A stretch of 64,000 bases of DNA from CAZUMW01 sp964621615 (GCA_964621615.1 CAZUMW010000012.1:1-64000), one strand, 5' to 3'; counted from the first letter of the stretch, positions 46,245 to 55,472 are shown. A program made the numbers and translations. The notes: generated by a model from the sequence alone, not told the origin.

Positions 46245-46273
46245 TTGACAAATATTTGTGTATATGGTACATT
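46245..46273 (+). promoter_or_regulatory. Promoter of the por operon
   Basis: TTGACA (46245-46250) and TACATT (46268-46273) are spaced by 17 bases. They lie 56 bases before the porG ATG, which has AGGAGG (46317-46322) at seven bases. This is a good sigma-70-type promoter. Confidence 0.6.
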
Positions 46274-46329
46274 TTGCGTCCGCTTAAAACTGGTGATGGG
46301 GATTGTGAGCTAACACAGGAGGAATGACT

Positions 46330-46881
46330 ATGGTTGAGGTAAGGATCCATGGCCGCGGGGGTCAGGGCGGGGTTACATCCGCTGAGCTGGTTGCCCTGGC
46401 TGCAATCAGCGAAGGAAGATATGCGCAGGCGTTTCCCAGCTTCGGCCCGGAGCGCCGCGGGGCGCCGGTACTGTCCTTTATCCGGGTTGGTGACCAGCAG
46501 ATCAAAAAGCGCTATGAAATCAGGGAGCCTGATGTCGTTGTTGTGCTTGATCAGTCGCTCATCCAGGTGGCACAGGTCACGTCCGGCCTGAAAAAAGACG
46601 GCATTATTATTATTAATACGGCAAAATCAATCGAGGATATCAAGAAAGAGCACTCTATCGATGCCAGAACCGCGACGGTCAATGCCAGCAAAATAGCACG
46701 GGAAGTTCTTGGCCGCCCCATAACAAACACGACTATGATCGGCGCGCTGGTCAAAGCGACCGGCATTGTTAAGCTTGATTCTCTCACCGACCCTCTGCAT
46801 CACCGGTTCGGCCGAATTGCAGAAAAAAACATCGAGGTTTGCAAGAAGGCCTATAACGAGACAAACATGGAGGTGAACTGA
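46330..46881 (+). CDS. porG: 2-oxoacid:ferredoxin oxidoreductase, gamma subunit
   Basis: This 183-residue gamma subunit has EVRIHGRGGQGGVTSAELVALAAI near the N-terminus and FPSFGPERRGAPVLSFIRV, both family signatures. With the delta, alpha and beta subunits it reversibly oxidises a 2-oxoacid, probably pyruvate, to acyl-CoA and CO2, giving electrons to ferredoxin. The ATG at 46330 is preferred to the one at 46324, because AGGAGG is seven bases upstream of the former. It starts the four-gene operon porG-porD-porA-porB. Confidence 0.88.
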   Translation: MVEVRIHGRGGQGGVTSAELVALAAISEGRYAQAFPSFGPERRGAPVLSFIRVGDQQIKKRYEIREPDVVVVLDQSLIQVAQVTSGLKKDGIIIINTAKSIEDIKKEHSIDARTATVNASKIAREVLGRPITNTTMIGALVKATGIVKLDSLTDPLHHRFGRIAEKNIEVCKKAYNETNMEVN

Positions 46882-46882
46882 C

Positions 46883-47173
46883 GTGGGAAAAAAAGATTTT
46901 GAAATGACGTGGAAAGACATTCTGCCGGGGGCTGTCGTCATAGAGCCCGGCAATGCCGCAGAGTACTGCACGGGCGACTGGCGCTCCCAGAAGCCGGTGC
47001 TTGATAAGGAAAAGTGCGTCAAGTGCGGTATCTGTGCCAAATTCTGTCCCGAGCCCTGCATTGTTCCCGACGAGGAGGGGTACTATATCTCTGATCTGTA
47101 CTGGTGCAAGGGGTGCGGCATCTGTGCCCATGAATGCCCCAAAGGGGCAATAACCATGGTAGAGGAGGACTGA
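46883..47173 (+). CDS. porD: 2-oxoacid:ferredoxin oxidoreductase, delta subunit (ferredoxin)
   Basis: This 96-residue ferredoxin-like subunit has two [4Fe-4S] motifs: CVKCGICAKFCPEPC and CKGCGICAHECPKGA. It carries electrons from the TPP centre to external ferredoxin. The GTG at 46883 has GGAGG upstream and begins one base after the porG stop. The delta chain is typical of pyruvate- and branched-chain-type enzymes. Confidence 0.9.
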   Translation: MGKKDFEMTWKDILPGAVVIEPGNAAEYCTGDWRSQKPVLDKEKCVKCGICAKFCPEPCIVPDEEGYYISDLYWCKGCGICAHECPKGAITMVEED

Positions 47174-47177
47174 CGAT

Positions 47178-48353
47178 ATGAGCAAGAGAATAGGTACTGA
47201 GGCCTCGTTTGCCATCGCCGACGCTGCCCGGCTTGCGGATGTCGACGTGGTGGCCGCCTATCCCATTACGCCGCAGACACATATCGTGGAGCGGCTTTCC
47301 GAGATGGTTGCAGACGCTGAAGTCGATGCCGAGTTTGTCTGTGTCGAGTCCGAGCATTCGGCAATGAGCGCCTGCCTGGGCGCCTCGGCCGCAGGGGCGC
47401 GCACCATCACCGCCACCGCCGGCCAGGGGCTTGAGCTGATGCACGAGGTGCTCTATGTTGCGGCATCGTCCCGGCTTCCTATTGTGATGACCGTTGCAAA
47501 CAGGGCGCTGTCCGGGCCGCTGAATGTATGGGGCGACCACTCGGATGTTATGGCTGCCCGCGACTGCGGCTGGATTCAGTATTTTACCGAAAATGCCCAG
47601 GAGGTTTTTGACCTGACGCTGTGTGCGTTCAGGATCGCCGAGGACCATAACGTGCTGTTTCCGGTTATGGTGCACCTGGACGGCTTTCATGTGTCCCATG
47701 TTGTCGAGCCCCTCGAGGAGCTTGACAAAGAGGAGCTGGGCGACTTTATCCCGACAAACAATTACCCGTTTCCGCTTGACCCCAACAAGCCGGTGTCAAT
47801 GGGCTGCTTTGGCCCGCCGGTTATTTATTCTGAGTGCCGGAAGGCGCAGGAGCAGGCGCTGCTTCCCACCATTTCCACCATTGAATCCGTGTGGGAGGAA
47901 TTCGGCAGGCGGTTCGGCAGAACATATCATCCCATTGAAACCTACAGGACTGAAGACGCTGACACGGTGCTGATTGCCATGGGCAGCGTTGCCGAGACCG
48001 CAACAGAGGCAATCGATGCGCTTCGCGACCGCGGAGAGAAGGTCGGACTGCTCCGGATCCGGCTGTGGCGGCCGTTTCCCTTTGAGCAGTTTCGCGCAGC
48101 GGTGAAGAGCGCTAAAAATCTTATTGTTATTGACCGCGCTATTTCCTATGGCGGCCCGGGCGGTCCGGTGTGTTCTGAAATCCGCTCTGCGCTGTACAAT
48201 GCGGACAGCCGGCCCAAAATTGTGAATTTTATCGCCGGGCTCGGCGGCCGTGATATTACCGCGCAGCAGTTTGAGCAGATGTTTGCCCGCGCACATGAAA
48301 TCATCGATAAAAACCTTGATATAGAATATGAAACAATTGGGGTGAGAGAATGA
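47178..48353 (+). CDS. porA: 2-oxoacid:ferredoxin oxidoreductase, alpha subunit
   Basis: This 391-residue alpha subunit has VAAYPITPQTHIVERL, VESEHSAMSACLGASAAGAR and TATAGQGLELMHEVLYVAAS, the pyrimidine-binding domain of TPP-dependent oxidoreductases. Domain II follows (VLIAMGSVAETATEAIDALR). The YPITPQT text is most like pyruvate:ferredoxin oxidoreductase, but a related 2-oxoacid cannot be excluded. It starts four bases after porD and overlaps porB by four bases. Confidence 0.9.
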   Translation: MSKRIGTEASFAIADAARLADVDVVAAYPITPQTHIVERLSEMVADAEVDAEFVCVESEHSAMSACLGASAAGARTITATAGQGLELMHEVLYVAASSRLPIVMTVANRALSGPLNVWGDHSDVMAARDCGWIQYFTENAQEVFDLTLCAFRIAEDHNVLFPVMVHLDGFHVSHVVEPLEELDKEELGDFIPTNNYPFPLDPNKPVSMGCFGPPVIYSECRKAQEQALLPTISTIESVWEEFGRRFGRTYHPIETYRTEDADTVLIAMGSVAETATEAIDALRDRGEKVGLLRIRLWRPFPFEQFRAAVKSAKNLIVIDRAISYGGPGGPVCSEIRSALYNADSRPKIVNFIAGLGGRDITAQQFEQMFARAHEIIDKNLDIEYETIGVRE

Positions 48354-49267
48354 ACCAGACAACGCTTCAAAAATTTAAAGATGACGGAGAGCTGTTTTCT
48401 CCGGGGCACAGGTCATGTATCGGGTGCGGCGAGGTGCTTGCCGTGCGGCAGGTATGTAAAGCCCTTGGAAAAGATACCATCATTGCCAATGCAACCGGCT
48501 GTATGGAAATTGTCTCATCACCGTTTCCCACAACCAACTGGATGGTTCCCTGGATTCACACGCTGTTTGAAAACACCGCTGCGGTAGCCTCGGGCGTTGA
48601 AGCAGGCCTTAAGGCTATCAAGCGTAAAGGGCGCGGGCCGTCACAGGATGTGACCGTTGTGGCCATGGCCGGCGATGGCGGAACCGCCGATATCGGGTTT
48701 CAGGCGCTTTCGGGCGCGCTTGAGCGGGGGCACAATTTTATATACGTGTGCTTTGATAACGAGGCATATATGAACACCGGCATCCAGCGTTCGAGCTCGA
48801 CCCCGCTGGGTGCGATGACCACAACCTCGCCCCCCGGCAAAAAAAGCATCGGCCAGGTTACCTGGAAAAAAGACATGCCGGGTATCGCCGCTGCACACAA
48901 TATTCCCTATGTGGCAACCGCCTGTCCGAGCTACGGGCCGGACCTGGCAAAAAAGGTGAAAAAAGCCAAAGAAGTTGACGGGCCTGCTTATCTGCACGTG
49001 TTTTCGGTGTGTCCCACAGGGTGGCGCTCCAGGCCGGAACAATCGATCGAGCTTGGCCGGCTTGCCGTTGAAACGGGCGTATTCCCCCTGTATGAAGTGG
49101 AAAACGGGCAATACAGGATGACAAAAAAGGTTAAAGAGCTCAAGCCCGTGCGGGATTACTTGAAACCGCAGGGCCGCTTCCGGCACCTTACCGATGATAT
49201 TGTCGACAGAATTCAGGAAATGGTGACCCGCAGATACGAAGAGCTGCAGAAAAAATGCGGCCAGTAA
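48350..49267 (+). CDS. porB: 2-oxoacid:ferredoxin oxidoreductase, beta subunit
   Basis: This 305-residue beta subunit carries the TPP-binding motif MAGDGGTADIGFQALSGALE with a downstream NEAYMNTG. N-terminal cysteines SCIGCGE and later cysteines bind a [4Fe-4S] cluster. TPLGAMTTTSPPGKKSIGQ is typical of Por/Vor beta chains. It overlaps porA by ATGA. A strong hairpin closes the operon. Confidence 0.92.
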   Translation: MNQTTLQKFKDDGELFSPGHRSCIGCGEVLAVRQVCKALGKDTIIANATGCMEIVSSPFPTTNWMVPWIHTLFENTAAVASGVEAGLKAIKRKGRGPSQDVTVVAMAGDGGTADIGFQALSGALERGHNFIYVCFDNEAYMNTGIQRSSSTPLGAMTTTSPPGKKSIGQVTWKKDMPGIAAAHNIPYVATACPSYGPDLAKKVKKAKEVDGPAYLHVFSVCPTGWRSRPEQSIELGRLAVETGVFPLYEVENGQYRMTKKVKELKPVRDYLKPQGRFRHLTDDIVDRIQEMVTRRYEELQKKCGQ

Positions 49268-49303
49268 TAATAAGAAGAAAAAAATTCAGCGATGAGCACT
49301 CAC

Positions 49304-49335
49304 GCGAAAGCCTCCTGCACAGAGGAGGCTTTCGC
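49304..49335 (+). terminator. Terminator of the por operon
   Basis: GCGAAAGCCTCCT (49304-49316) and AGGAGGCTTTCGC (49323-49335) form a perfect 13-bp stem with a GCACAG loop. The T-run after it is short (ATTTG), so it may need Rho or act through the stem alone. Confidence 0.7.
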
Positions 49336-49371
49336 ATTTGAATGGCCGGAGCCCCGGAGCGGGCAAAGAAC

Positions 49372-49399
49372 TTGACAGTTTATGCTTTTTTATTATAAA
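49372..49399 (+). promoter_or_regulatory. Promoter of hflK-hflC
   Basis: TTGACA (49372-49377) is followed by TATAAA (49394-49399) after 16 bases, about 110 bases before the hflK ATG. Both hexamers are close to consensus. An AAGGG ribosome site precedes hflK. Confidence 0.55.
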
Positions 49400-49510
49400 T
49401 TAAATAGATTGGCAGATGGGTGCACGCGCTGACCGATGCGTGAATTGATACAGCGGTATCTGATGACATACATCAAAACAATAAAACAAACATAACAAGG
49501 GTTACCGCAT

Positions 49511-50548
49511 ATGGGATGGCATGACGATAACGGCCAGGGGAGTCCCTGGAAAAAGCAGCAGCCGCCTGATCCCGAACAGGTGATTAAAAACATAAAAAAC
49601 TTTTTCAAGGGCGGCGGTATCCCGGTTATCATTGTAGTGCTGGTAATCGTGCTGGGGCTTGTTGCCTTTTCCAGTGTCTACACGGTACAGCCCGGCGAGG
49701 TCGGGGTGGTGCAGCGCTTCGGGAAATTTACCCGGCTTACGTCACCGGGTCTGAATTTCAAGTGGCCCGCCGGCATCGAGCGTGTCACCAAGGTAAAGGA
49801 GCAGTACGTCTACTCTGAGGAGTTCGGCTTCCGGACGGTGCAATCGGGCGTCCGTTCGCGGTACGCTTCAGAGCGGCAGTATCTTGATGAATCCCTGATG
49901 CTTACCGGAGACCTTAACTGCGCGCTGGTTCCCTGGGTGGTGCAGTACCGGATCGGCGACCCCTACAACTATCTGTTCAAGGTGAGAAATATCAGGGAAA
50001 CGCTGCGCGATCTTTCGGAAGCGCTCATGCGGCAGGTGATCGGCGACCGGAGCATAAACGAGGTGCTGACCGAGCGAATGGAAATTGCGAACACCGTTGA
50101 GCAGCAGCTGCAGGATGCCCTCAACGATGCCGAGACGGGCATTACCCTGGTCAACCTCGAGCTGAAGAAAACGACGGTTCCCGAGCCGGTGCAGCCATCG
50201 TTCAACGAAGTGAATCAGGCGCTTCAGGAAAAGGAGAAAATGATTCACAAGGCCCGGGAGGCGTATAATAAGGTCATACCTGAAGCCCGCGGTGAAGCCG
50301 ACCGCCTTATCAAGGATGCCGAGGGATATCAGCTGGAGCGGGTTAATCGGGCTAAGGGTGATGCCAGCAGATTTCTGCAGCTGTGGAAGGAATATCAAAA
50401 GGCAAAAGATGTGACACGGCGGCGCCTGTACCTTGAGGCTATGGAGCAGGTCATCCCGGAACTCGGCACAAAATATATTCTTGATTCCGAGCAGAGCAGT
50501 CCGCTGCCGCTTCTGGATCTGGGCAAAAAGGCGGGAGGTGGATCATGA
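49511..50548 (+). CDS. hflK: HflK, FtsH-associated SPFH protein
   Basis: This 345-residue membrane protein has a short Gly/Pro-rich cytoplasmic head, one transmembrane segment (about 37-56, VIIVVLVIVLGLVAFSS) and a periplasmic SPFH/band 7 domain. YTVQPGEVGVVQRFGKF and LNFKWPAGIERV are hallmarks. The coiled-coil C-terminal half (ALQEKEKMIHKAREAYNKVI) drives ring assembly. HflK and HflC form a large cage around the FtsH protease that limits its access to membrane proteins. It overlaps hflC by four bases. Confidence 0.92.
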   Translation: MGWHDDNGQGSPWKKQQPPDPEQVIKNIKNFFKGGGIPVIIVVLVIVLGLVAFSSVYTVQPGEVGVVQRFGKFTRLTSPGLNFKWPAGIERVTKVKEQYVYSEEFGFRTVQSGVRSRYASERQYLDESLMLTGDLNCALVPWVVQYRIGDPYNYLFKVRNIRETLRDLSEALMRQVIGDRSINEVLTERMEIANTVEQQLQDALNDAETGITLVNLELKKTTVPEPVQPSFNEVNQALQEKEKMIHKAREAYNKVIPEARGEADRLIKDAEGYQLERVNRAKGDASRFLQLWKEYQKAKDVTRRRLYLEAMEQVIPELGTKYILDSEQSSPLPLLDLGKKAGGGS

Positions 50549-51489
50549 TTGGACGCATAGCCGCTATCGTTGCTGTTGTGGTTGTCGGTATCGCAATTGT
50601 GGGAAACCCGTTTTACACGGTTGACGAAACACAGCAGGTTATTATCACGCAGTTCGGCAAGCCCATCGGCGAGCCGGTGAAAGAGCCCGGGCTGCACGTG
50701 AAGCTGCCGTTTGTTCAGCGGGCCAACTATTTTGCGAAAAATCTGCTTGAGTGGGACGGTGATGCCGGACAGATTCCCACAAAGGACAAAACTTTTATTT
50801 CAGTTGACTGCTTTGCACGCTGGCGCATCATAGACCCGCTGCGCTTTTACGAGTCGGTGAACAATGAGCGTGGTGCCCAGAAAAAGCTCGATGACATTAT
50901 GGATTCGGCGACTTATAACTTTATCACCTCGCACCATTTGATCGAGGTTGTCCGCAGCACGAACCGGAGCCTCAAGATGGAAAAAATAGACAGCGCAGGA
51001 CTGGCTCCGAAGCTCAAAGAAAAGGATAAAATTGAGCTTGGCCGGGTCAAAATGACCGAGGGCATTTTGAAGCAGGCATCACCCAAGGTGCGCCAGTTCG
51101 GCATTGAGATAGTAGACTTCCGCATGAAGCGCGTCAATTATGTCGAGGACGTGCGCACAAAGGTCTATGAGCGGATGATCGCCGAGCGCAAGCAGATGGC
51201 CGAGAAGTTCCGGTCCGAGGGCAAGGGGGAAAGCAAGCGCATAGAGGGCGAGCGCCAGAAGGACCTCAAAAAAATACGCTCCGAGGCGTACCGCACTGCT
51301 CAGGAGGTAAAGGGTAAGGCCGATGCGGAAGCAACAAAAATCTATGCGGAGGCATTCGGAAAAGATCCCGAGTTCTATTCATTTGTTAATACGCTTGATA
51401 TCTATAAGCGGTCTCTGGACAAGGACACCAGAGTGCTGCTGAGCACTGAGAGCGATTTCTTTAAATATCTAAAAAATTACAGCAAATAG
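50545..51489 (+). CDS. hflC: HflC, FtsH-associated SPFH protein
   Basis: This 314-residue partner of HflK has a single N-terminal membrane segment (IAAIVAVVVVGIAIVG) and the SPFH motif VDETQQVIITQFGKPIGEPV with GLHVKLPF. The later FRMKRVNYVEDVRTKVYERM and the KSEGKGESKRIEGERQ-like charged coil are typical of HflC. The GTG-free ATG lies inside the hflK stop (ATGA) with GGGAGG upstream. rpmA follows after 18 bases. Confidence 0.92.
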   Translation: MIGRIAAIVAVVVVGIAIVGNPFYTVDETQQVIITQFGKPIGEPVKEPGLHVKLPFVQRANYFAKNLLEWDGDAGQIPTKDKTFISVDCFARWRIIDPLRFYESVNNERGAQKKLDDIMDSATYNFITSHHLIEVVRSTNRSLKMEKIDSAGLAPKLKEKDKIELGRVKMTEGILKQASPKVRQFGIEIVDFRMKRVNYVEDVRTKVYERMIAERKQMAEKFRSEGKGESKRIEGERQKDLKKIRSEAYRTAQEVKGKADAEATKIYAEAFGKDPEFYSFVNTLDIYKRSLDKDTRVLLSTESDFFKYLKNYSK

Positions 51490-51507
51490 CAACAGGAGGA
51501 ACAGGAA

Positions 51508-51771
51508 ATGGCACATAAGAAAGCCGGAGGAAGCTCCCGCAACGGCCGCGACAGCAAGGGGCAGCGCAGGGGGGTCAAGCGTTTCGGCGGTCAGGCCGTA
51601 AAGGCAGGCAATATTCTGGTACGCCAGCTGGGCACCAAGGTGTACCCGGGCCGCAACGTCGGCATGGGCAGGGATTTTACCCTGTTTGCAAAAGCAGACG
51701 GCATCGTCTCCTATGAAACGTTTCGCAAAACAAAGAAGCGCGTCAATATTGTCCCGGCCGCTGCCTCTTAG
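51508..51771 (+). CDS. rpmA: Ribosomal protein bL27
   Basis: This 87-residue basic protein starts MAHKKAGGSSRNGRDSKGQR, the L27 signature, which reaches the peptidyl-transferase centre. It has no cleavable N-terminal extension as in Firmicutes. An AGGAGG site precedes it. It usually lies between rplU and obgE; here hflC is upstream and proB downstream, and neither rplU nor obgE is present. The hflC-rpmA spacing suggests co-transcription, although a promoter within hflC is possible. Confidence 0.95.
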   Translation: MAHKKAGGSSRNGRDSKGQRRGVKRFGGQAVKAGNILVRQLGTKVYPGRNVGMGRDFTLFAKADGIVSYETFRKTKKRVNIVPAAAS

Positions 51772-51803
51772 AACGTCTAAAGGTTTATCGAAGAAAGCCT
51801 GTC

Positions 51804-52949
51804 GTGGCACGAACGCATATCAGAAAGGATATCCTCAGCAAGGTTAAGCGGGTTGTTCTGAAGCTCGGCAGCTACGTCATCACAACACCTTCCTTGAAAT
51901 TCGACAGGAAGGTGTTTTTAAATACGTCCACTGCAGTTGCAGCTGCCCGGAAGCAGGGCATCGAAACGGTTATGGTTTCTTCCGGTGCGATTGTTGCCGG
52001 AATGGGTGTGCTGGGGATACAGGAGCGCCCGCGCCGGCTTGCTCAGGAGCAGGCATGTGCGGCGATCGGACAGAACAGGCTGCTGAGCCTGTATCAGCAC
52101 TATTTTAAGAAACACGGGATAACCGTTTCTCAGATTTTGCTGACACACGATGATCTGAAAAGCAGAAAGCGCTTTTTAAACGCCCGCAATACCCTTGAAA
52201 GCGTGCTTGAATACGGCGCGCTGCCGATTATAAATGAAAACGATACAACAGTTGTTGAGGAAATAAAATTCGGGGACAACGATTATCTGTCTTCGCTTGT
52301 CACGAATCTCGTTCAGGCTGACCTGCTGGTTATCTTGACGGACATAGACGGCTTTTATGATAAAGATCCCAAATCCTGCGTCGACGCGTCGCTGATACCG
52401 CTTATCGAAAGCATTGACGGCGGCATTGAGCAGCTGGCCATGGGCACAAAGCGCCACATATCCCGCGGCGGCATGGTCACGAAAATCAAGGCTGCAAAGA
52501 CAGCCGCTCATTTCGGCGTGCCCACGGTGATCGCCAACGGCAAGACGCCGGACAACCTGGCCCGCATTTTTGCCGGCGAGGAGGTGGGGACGCTTATACT
52601 GCCCCGCAGCAACAAGCTCACCAGCCGGAAGCACTGGATCGGCTTTACGCTCAGCCCGCAGGGTGTCATACAGGTCGATGAGGGGGCGAGAGCCGCTATT
52701 GTTGAACGCGGCAGGAGCCTTTTGCCCAGCGGCATTGTTTCCATACAGGGAGAGTTTGCCGCCGGAGAGCCGGTAAGCTGCTGCGATTGTCAGGGGTGCG
52801 AGTTTGCACGCGGGTTGACGGCATACGGATCCAGTGACATCAGCAGAATCAAAGGCCTGAAGACATCCCAGATTCGCCAGGTTCTCGGGCCCGAATCAAT
52901 TCAGGAAGAGGTTATCAACAGAGATGATATGGTCCTGTTAACGCCCTAA
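51804..52949 (+). CDS. proB: Glutamate 5-kinase
   Basis: This 381-residue enzyme phosphorylates glutamate in the first step of proline synthesis. The amino-acid kinase domain has VVLKLGSYVIT, VSSGAIVAGMGVLG, INENDTT and FGDNDYLSSLV. DIDGFYDKDP and RGGMVTKIKAA follow. The C-terminal PUA domain (about 275-375) is present. GTG at 51804 is the likely start, with a weak AAGAAAG site. proA follows at once. Confidence 0.93.
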   Translation: MARTHIRKDILSKVKRVVLKLGSYVITTPSLKFDRKVFLNTSTAVAAARKQGIETVMVSSGAIVAGMGVLGIQERPRRLAQEQACAAIGQNRLLSLYQHYFKKHGITVSQILLTHDDLKSRKRFLNARNTLESVLEYGALPIINENDTTVVEEIKFGDNDYLSSLVTNLVQADLLVILTDIDGFYDKDPKSCVDASLIPLIESIDGGIEQLAMGTKRHISRGGMVTKIKAAKTAAHFGVPTVIANGKTPDNLARIFAGEEVGTLILPRSNKLTSRKHWIGFTLSPQGVIQVDEGARAAIVERGRSLLPSGIVSIQGEFAAGEPVSCCDCQGCEFARGLTAYGSSDISRIKGLKTSQIRQVLGPESIQEEVINRDDMVLLTP

Positions 52950-52966
52950 TGAGAGGCCCGGTTTGT

Positions 52967-54226
52967 ATGGATGAGATAACTGCTACCATTGCCCGTATTG
53001 CACAGGGTGCACGCACGGCCTCACGCCGTATAGCTGTGCTTGATAGCCGGTGTAAGAATGAGATACTTCATCTGCTGGGCAGAAAGCTGATTGGCGCAAA
53101 AAAATCACTTCAGCAGGAAAATGAAAAGGACCTTGAATCGGCGCGGAGCCAGAACCTGTCGGGTGCGCTTATCGACCGGCTCACGCTCAGTGACACCGTT
53201 ATCGACGGCATGGCTGCCGGGCTTGAGGACGTGGCGGCGCTGCCCGACCCCGTCGGCGAAGTGACGCGAATGTGGAGACGCCCCAATGGGCTTCAGATTG
53301 CAAGAGTCAGGATTCCTCTGGGAGTTATCGGCATGATCTACGAATCCCGGCCTAATGTGACCATCGACGCTGGTGCGCTGTGCCTGAAATCGGGCAATGC
53401 GGTTATCCTGCGCGGCGGCAAGGAGGCGCTCCACTCAAACCGGGCGCTGGCCGCTCTTATGCAGGAAGCGATTACCGAATGCGGCGGTCCTGCAGAGGCC
53501 GTTCAGGTCATCCCGATTACCGACCGCAGGGCCGTTCCGGTGCTGCTTGCGCAGCGGGACTGTATTGATGTGATTATTCCGCGGGGCGGAGAATCCCTGA
53601 TCAAAACAGTGTATGAACAGTCTCAGATACCGGTTATCGCCCATTACAAGGGAGTGTGCCACGTATATATCGATGAGAGTGCCGATCCGGCTATGGCCTG
53701 CGCCATAGCGGTTAATGCAAAAGTGCAGCGCCCCGGCGTCTGTAACGCCATGGAAACGCTCCTGGTTCATGAGGATTTTGCCCGCTCACACCTTCAGGCA
53801 CTGATTGCGGATTTTCAGGCCGCTGGCGTGCGTGTCAAAGGGTGCGATCGCGCGCGGTCTCTTGTCAGCGGCATAGAAGCTGCAGGCGAGAATGACTGGG
53901 GCGTAGAGTATCTGGACCTTATTCTTGCTGTACGCGTGGTGTCCGGCTTTGATGAGGCGGTAGAGCACATCGAGCGATACGGCTCAAAACACACAGAGGC
54001 CATTGTCACCACCAGATATGACCGGGCCAGACGGTTTTTAAACGTGGTTGATGCATCTGTTGTTCTGGTCAATGCCTCAACCCGGTTCAATGACGGCAAC
54101 CAGCTCGGCCTCGGTGCTGAAATCGGTATCAGCACCTCCAAAATGCACGCATTCGGCCCCATGGGACTCGAGGAGCTTACCACAACGAAATTTGTCGTTT
54201 ATGGTGACGGGCAGATAAGAGAGTAA
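52967..54226 (+). CDS. proA: Gamma-glutamyl phosphate reductase
   Basis: This 419-residue NADPH-dependent reductase makes glutamate-5-semialdehyde for proline synthesis. Signatures are IPLGVIGMIYESRPNVTIDA, GNAVILRGGKEALHSN, IPRGGESLIK and the catalytic Cys region VQRPGVCNAMETLLV. The ATG at 52967 has AGAGG about ten bases upstream; an ATG at 52949 that overlaps the proB stop would add six residues. nadD follows closely. Confidence 0.93.
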   Translation: MDEITATIARIAQGARTASRRIAVLDSRCKNEILHLLGRKLIGAKKSLQQENEKDLESARSQNLSGALIDRLTLSDTVIDGMAAGLEDVAALPDPVGEVTRMWRRPNGLQIARVRIPLGVIGMIYESRPNVTIDAGALCLKSGNAVILRGGKEALHSNRALAALMQEAITECGGPAEAVQVIPITDRRAVPVLLAQRDCIDVIIPRGGESLIKTVYEQSQIPVIAHYKGVCHVYIDESADPAMACAIAVNAKVQRPGVCNAMETLLVHEDFARSHLQALIADFQAAGVRVKGCDRARSLVSGIEAAGENDWGVEYLDLILAVRVVSGFDEAVEHIERYGSKHTEAIVTTRYDRARRFLNVVDASVVLVNASTRFNDGNQLGLGAEIGISTSKMHAFGPMGLEELTTTKFVVYGDGQIRE

Positions 54227-54230
54227 GGAG

Positions 54231-54905
54231 TTGGGAACGGAAGCCGGGTCACATCATAAAATAGGCCTTTTCGGTGGAACATTTAATCCGATCCATATCG
54301 GCCACCTGCGACCTGCCGAAGAAATCCGCGAGCTGTTCGGGCTTTCCAGCGTTATATTCATTCCCGCAGCACTGCCGCCGCATAAGTCCCGGCACATCAT
54401 ACCCGCGCATCACCGCTTTGAGATGGTAAAGCGTGCTGTAGATGACAATCCGTTTTTTGCCGTTTCCGATGTTGAGCTGCGCCGCGAGGGCAGCTCTTAC
54501 TCATATGAAACTATCAAATTCTTCAACAGGCAGTATGGTGATTCGGCTGAGATTTATTTTATCATGGGGCTTGACGCATTCAGGGATATACACACATGGA
54601 AAAATTATCCCGGAATTTTTTCGCTCTGTAACTTTATTGTAATGAAAAGGCCGGGCCCCGATGCAGCTGCCCCGGAATCGACCATACCTCCTGATATCGC
54701 TGATGTGCTTGCTGCTGAGGGGGACGGGTTCAGACACTGTTCAGGGAGCCGGCTGTTTTTTTGCGATGTTTCGCTTATTCAGGTGTCATCAACCGATATA
54801 CGCAGACGCCTTGATACGGGCAGAACGGTTCGATACATTGTTCCGGAAGCCGTTTCGGTATATATCGCGCACAATAAACTGTTTCCGCTGCAAGCGCTTC
54901 GCTGA
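54231..54905 (+). CDS. nadD: Nicotinate-nucleotide adenylyltransferase
   Basis: This nucleotidyltransferase makes nicotinate adenine dinucleotide in NAD synthesis. Motifs are GLFGGTFNPIHIGHLRPAEE (HxGH), PPHKSRHIIPAHHRFEM, IMGLDAFRDIHTW and VSSTDIRRRL. There is no ATG upstream of the conserved GGTFNP. The TTG at 54231 is the best available start, but AAGGAG abuts it directly, so start placement is uncertain. It follows proA by four bases. Confidence 0.9.
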   Translation: MGTEAGSHHKIGLFGGTFNPIHIGHLRPAEEIRELFGLSSVIFIPAALPPHKSRHIIPAHHRFEMVKRAVDDNPFFAVSDVELRREGSSYSYETIKFFNRQYGDSAEIYFIMGLDAFRDIHTWKNYPGIFSLCNFIVMKRPGPDAAAPESTIPPDIADVLAAEGDGFRHCSGSRLFFCDVSLIQVSSTDIRRRLDTGRTVRYIVPEAVSVYIAHNKLFPLQALR

Positions 54906-54948
54906 GCAATCACTTTTGTCATTACATAATAAAAGGAGGAGGATTTTT

Positions 54949-55299
54949 TTGGACGCACAGGAAAAGTCATTTTTTTGTGCCACACTGGCTGATGACAAAC
55001 AGGCCAGGGACCTGGTCATTTTGGAGCTGAAAGAGGCATCCTCTCTCGCCGATTATTTTATTATTTGTTCCGGCACCTCTGACAGGCATGTGCGGGCGAT
55101 AGCAGAGAACATAGAGCTGAACATGAAGAAGCGCGGCGAGAAAGCGCTGGGCGTCGAAGGATTACAGACCTGCAAGTGGGTTTTGATGGATTACGATGAT
55201 GTTATTATTCATGTATTTCAGTCAGAAGAGCGCTCATTTTACCAGCTTGAGAATTTGTGGCTTGATTGCCCGCGCATTCCTTTTGAGCCGAAAGCGTAA
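54949..55299 (+). CDS. rsfS: Ribosome silencing factor RsfS
   Basis: This 116-residue Iojap-family protein binds ribosomal protein uL14 and blocks subunit joining when nutrients are low. It has DLVILELKEASSLADYFIIC, SDRHVRAIAENIE, VEGLQTCKWVLMDYDDVIIHVF and RSFYQLENLW. A TTG at 54949 follows AAGGAGGAGG at a good distance, so it is the start; the frame stays open upstream in a shadow of nadD. The usual nadD-rsfS order is kept. Confidence 0.92.
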   Translation: MDAQEKSFFCATLADDKQARDLVILELKEASSLADYFIICSGTSDRHVRAIAENIELNMKKRGEKALGVEGLQTCKWVLMDYDDVIIHVFQSEERSFYQLENLWLDCPRIPFEPKA

Positions 55300-55472
55300 T
55301 ATAATAAAATCCTTCAGCGAAACACAGAGCCGCAGTCCCGCATCGCACGTCCGGCTCTATGAATAAACTATGTGCAGTGTGCGGCCTTTTTATGGTAATC
55401 TCTGATAACTAGCGGATTACATGGTCATGCCGCATGCGGCACAATGATACTTTTTACGGAGCTGTCCACCTG

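Larger units (their letters stand above)
45580..46329. other. Long intergenic region between recR and por
   Basis: This 750-base gap holds a 138-bp inverted-repeat element (45780-45917) and a TACCCC-type hairpin (45969-45992). The por promoter lies near its end (46245-46273). The minus-strand open frames here run through these repeats and look accidental. Confidence 0.55.

Noticed and set aside
54661..54948. Upstream extension of rsfS
   Set aside because: The open frame is a shadow of nadD; the TTG at 54949 has a strong ribosome site and fits the family length.
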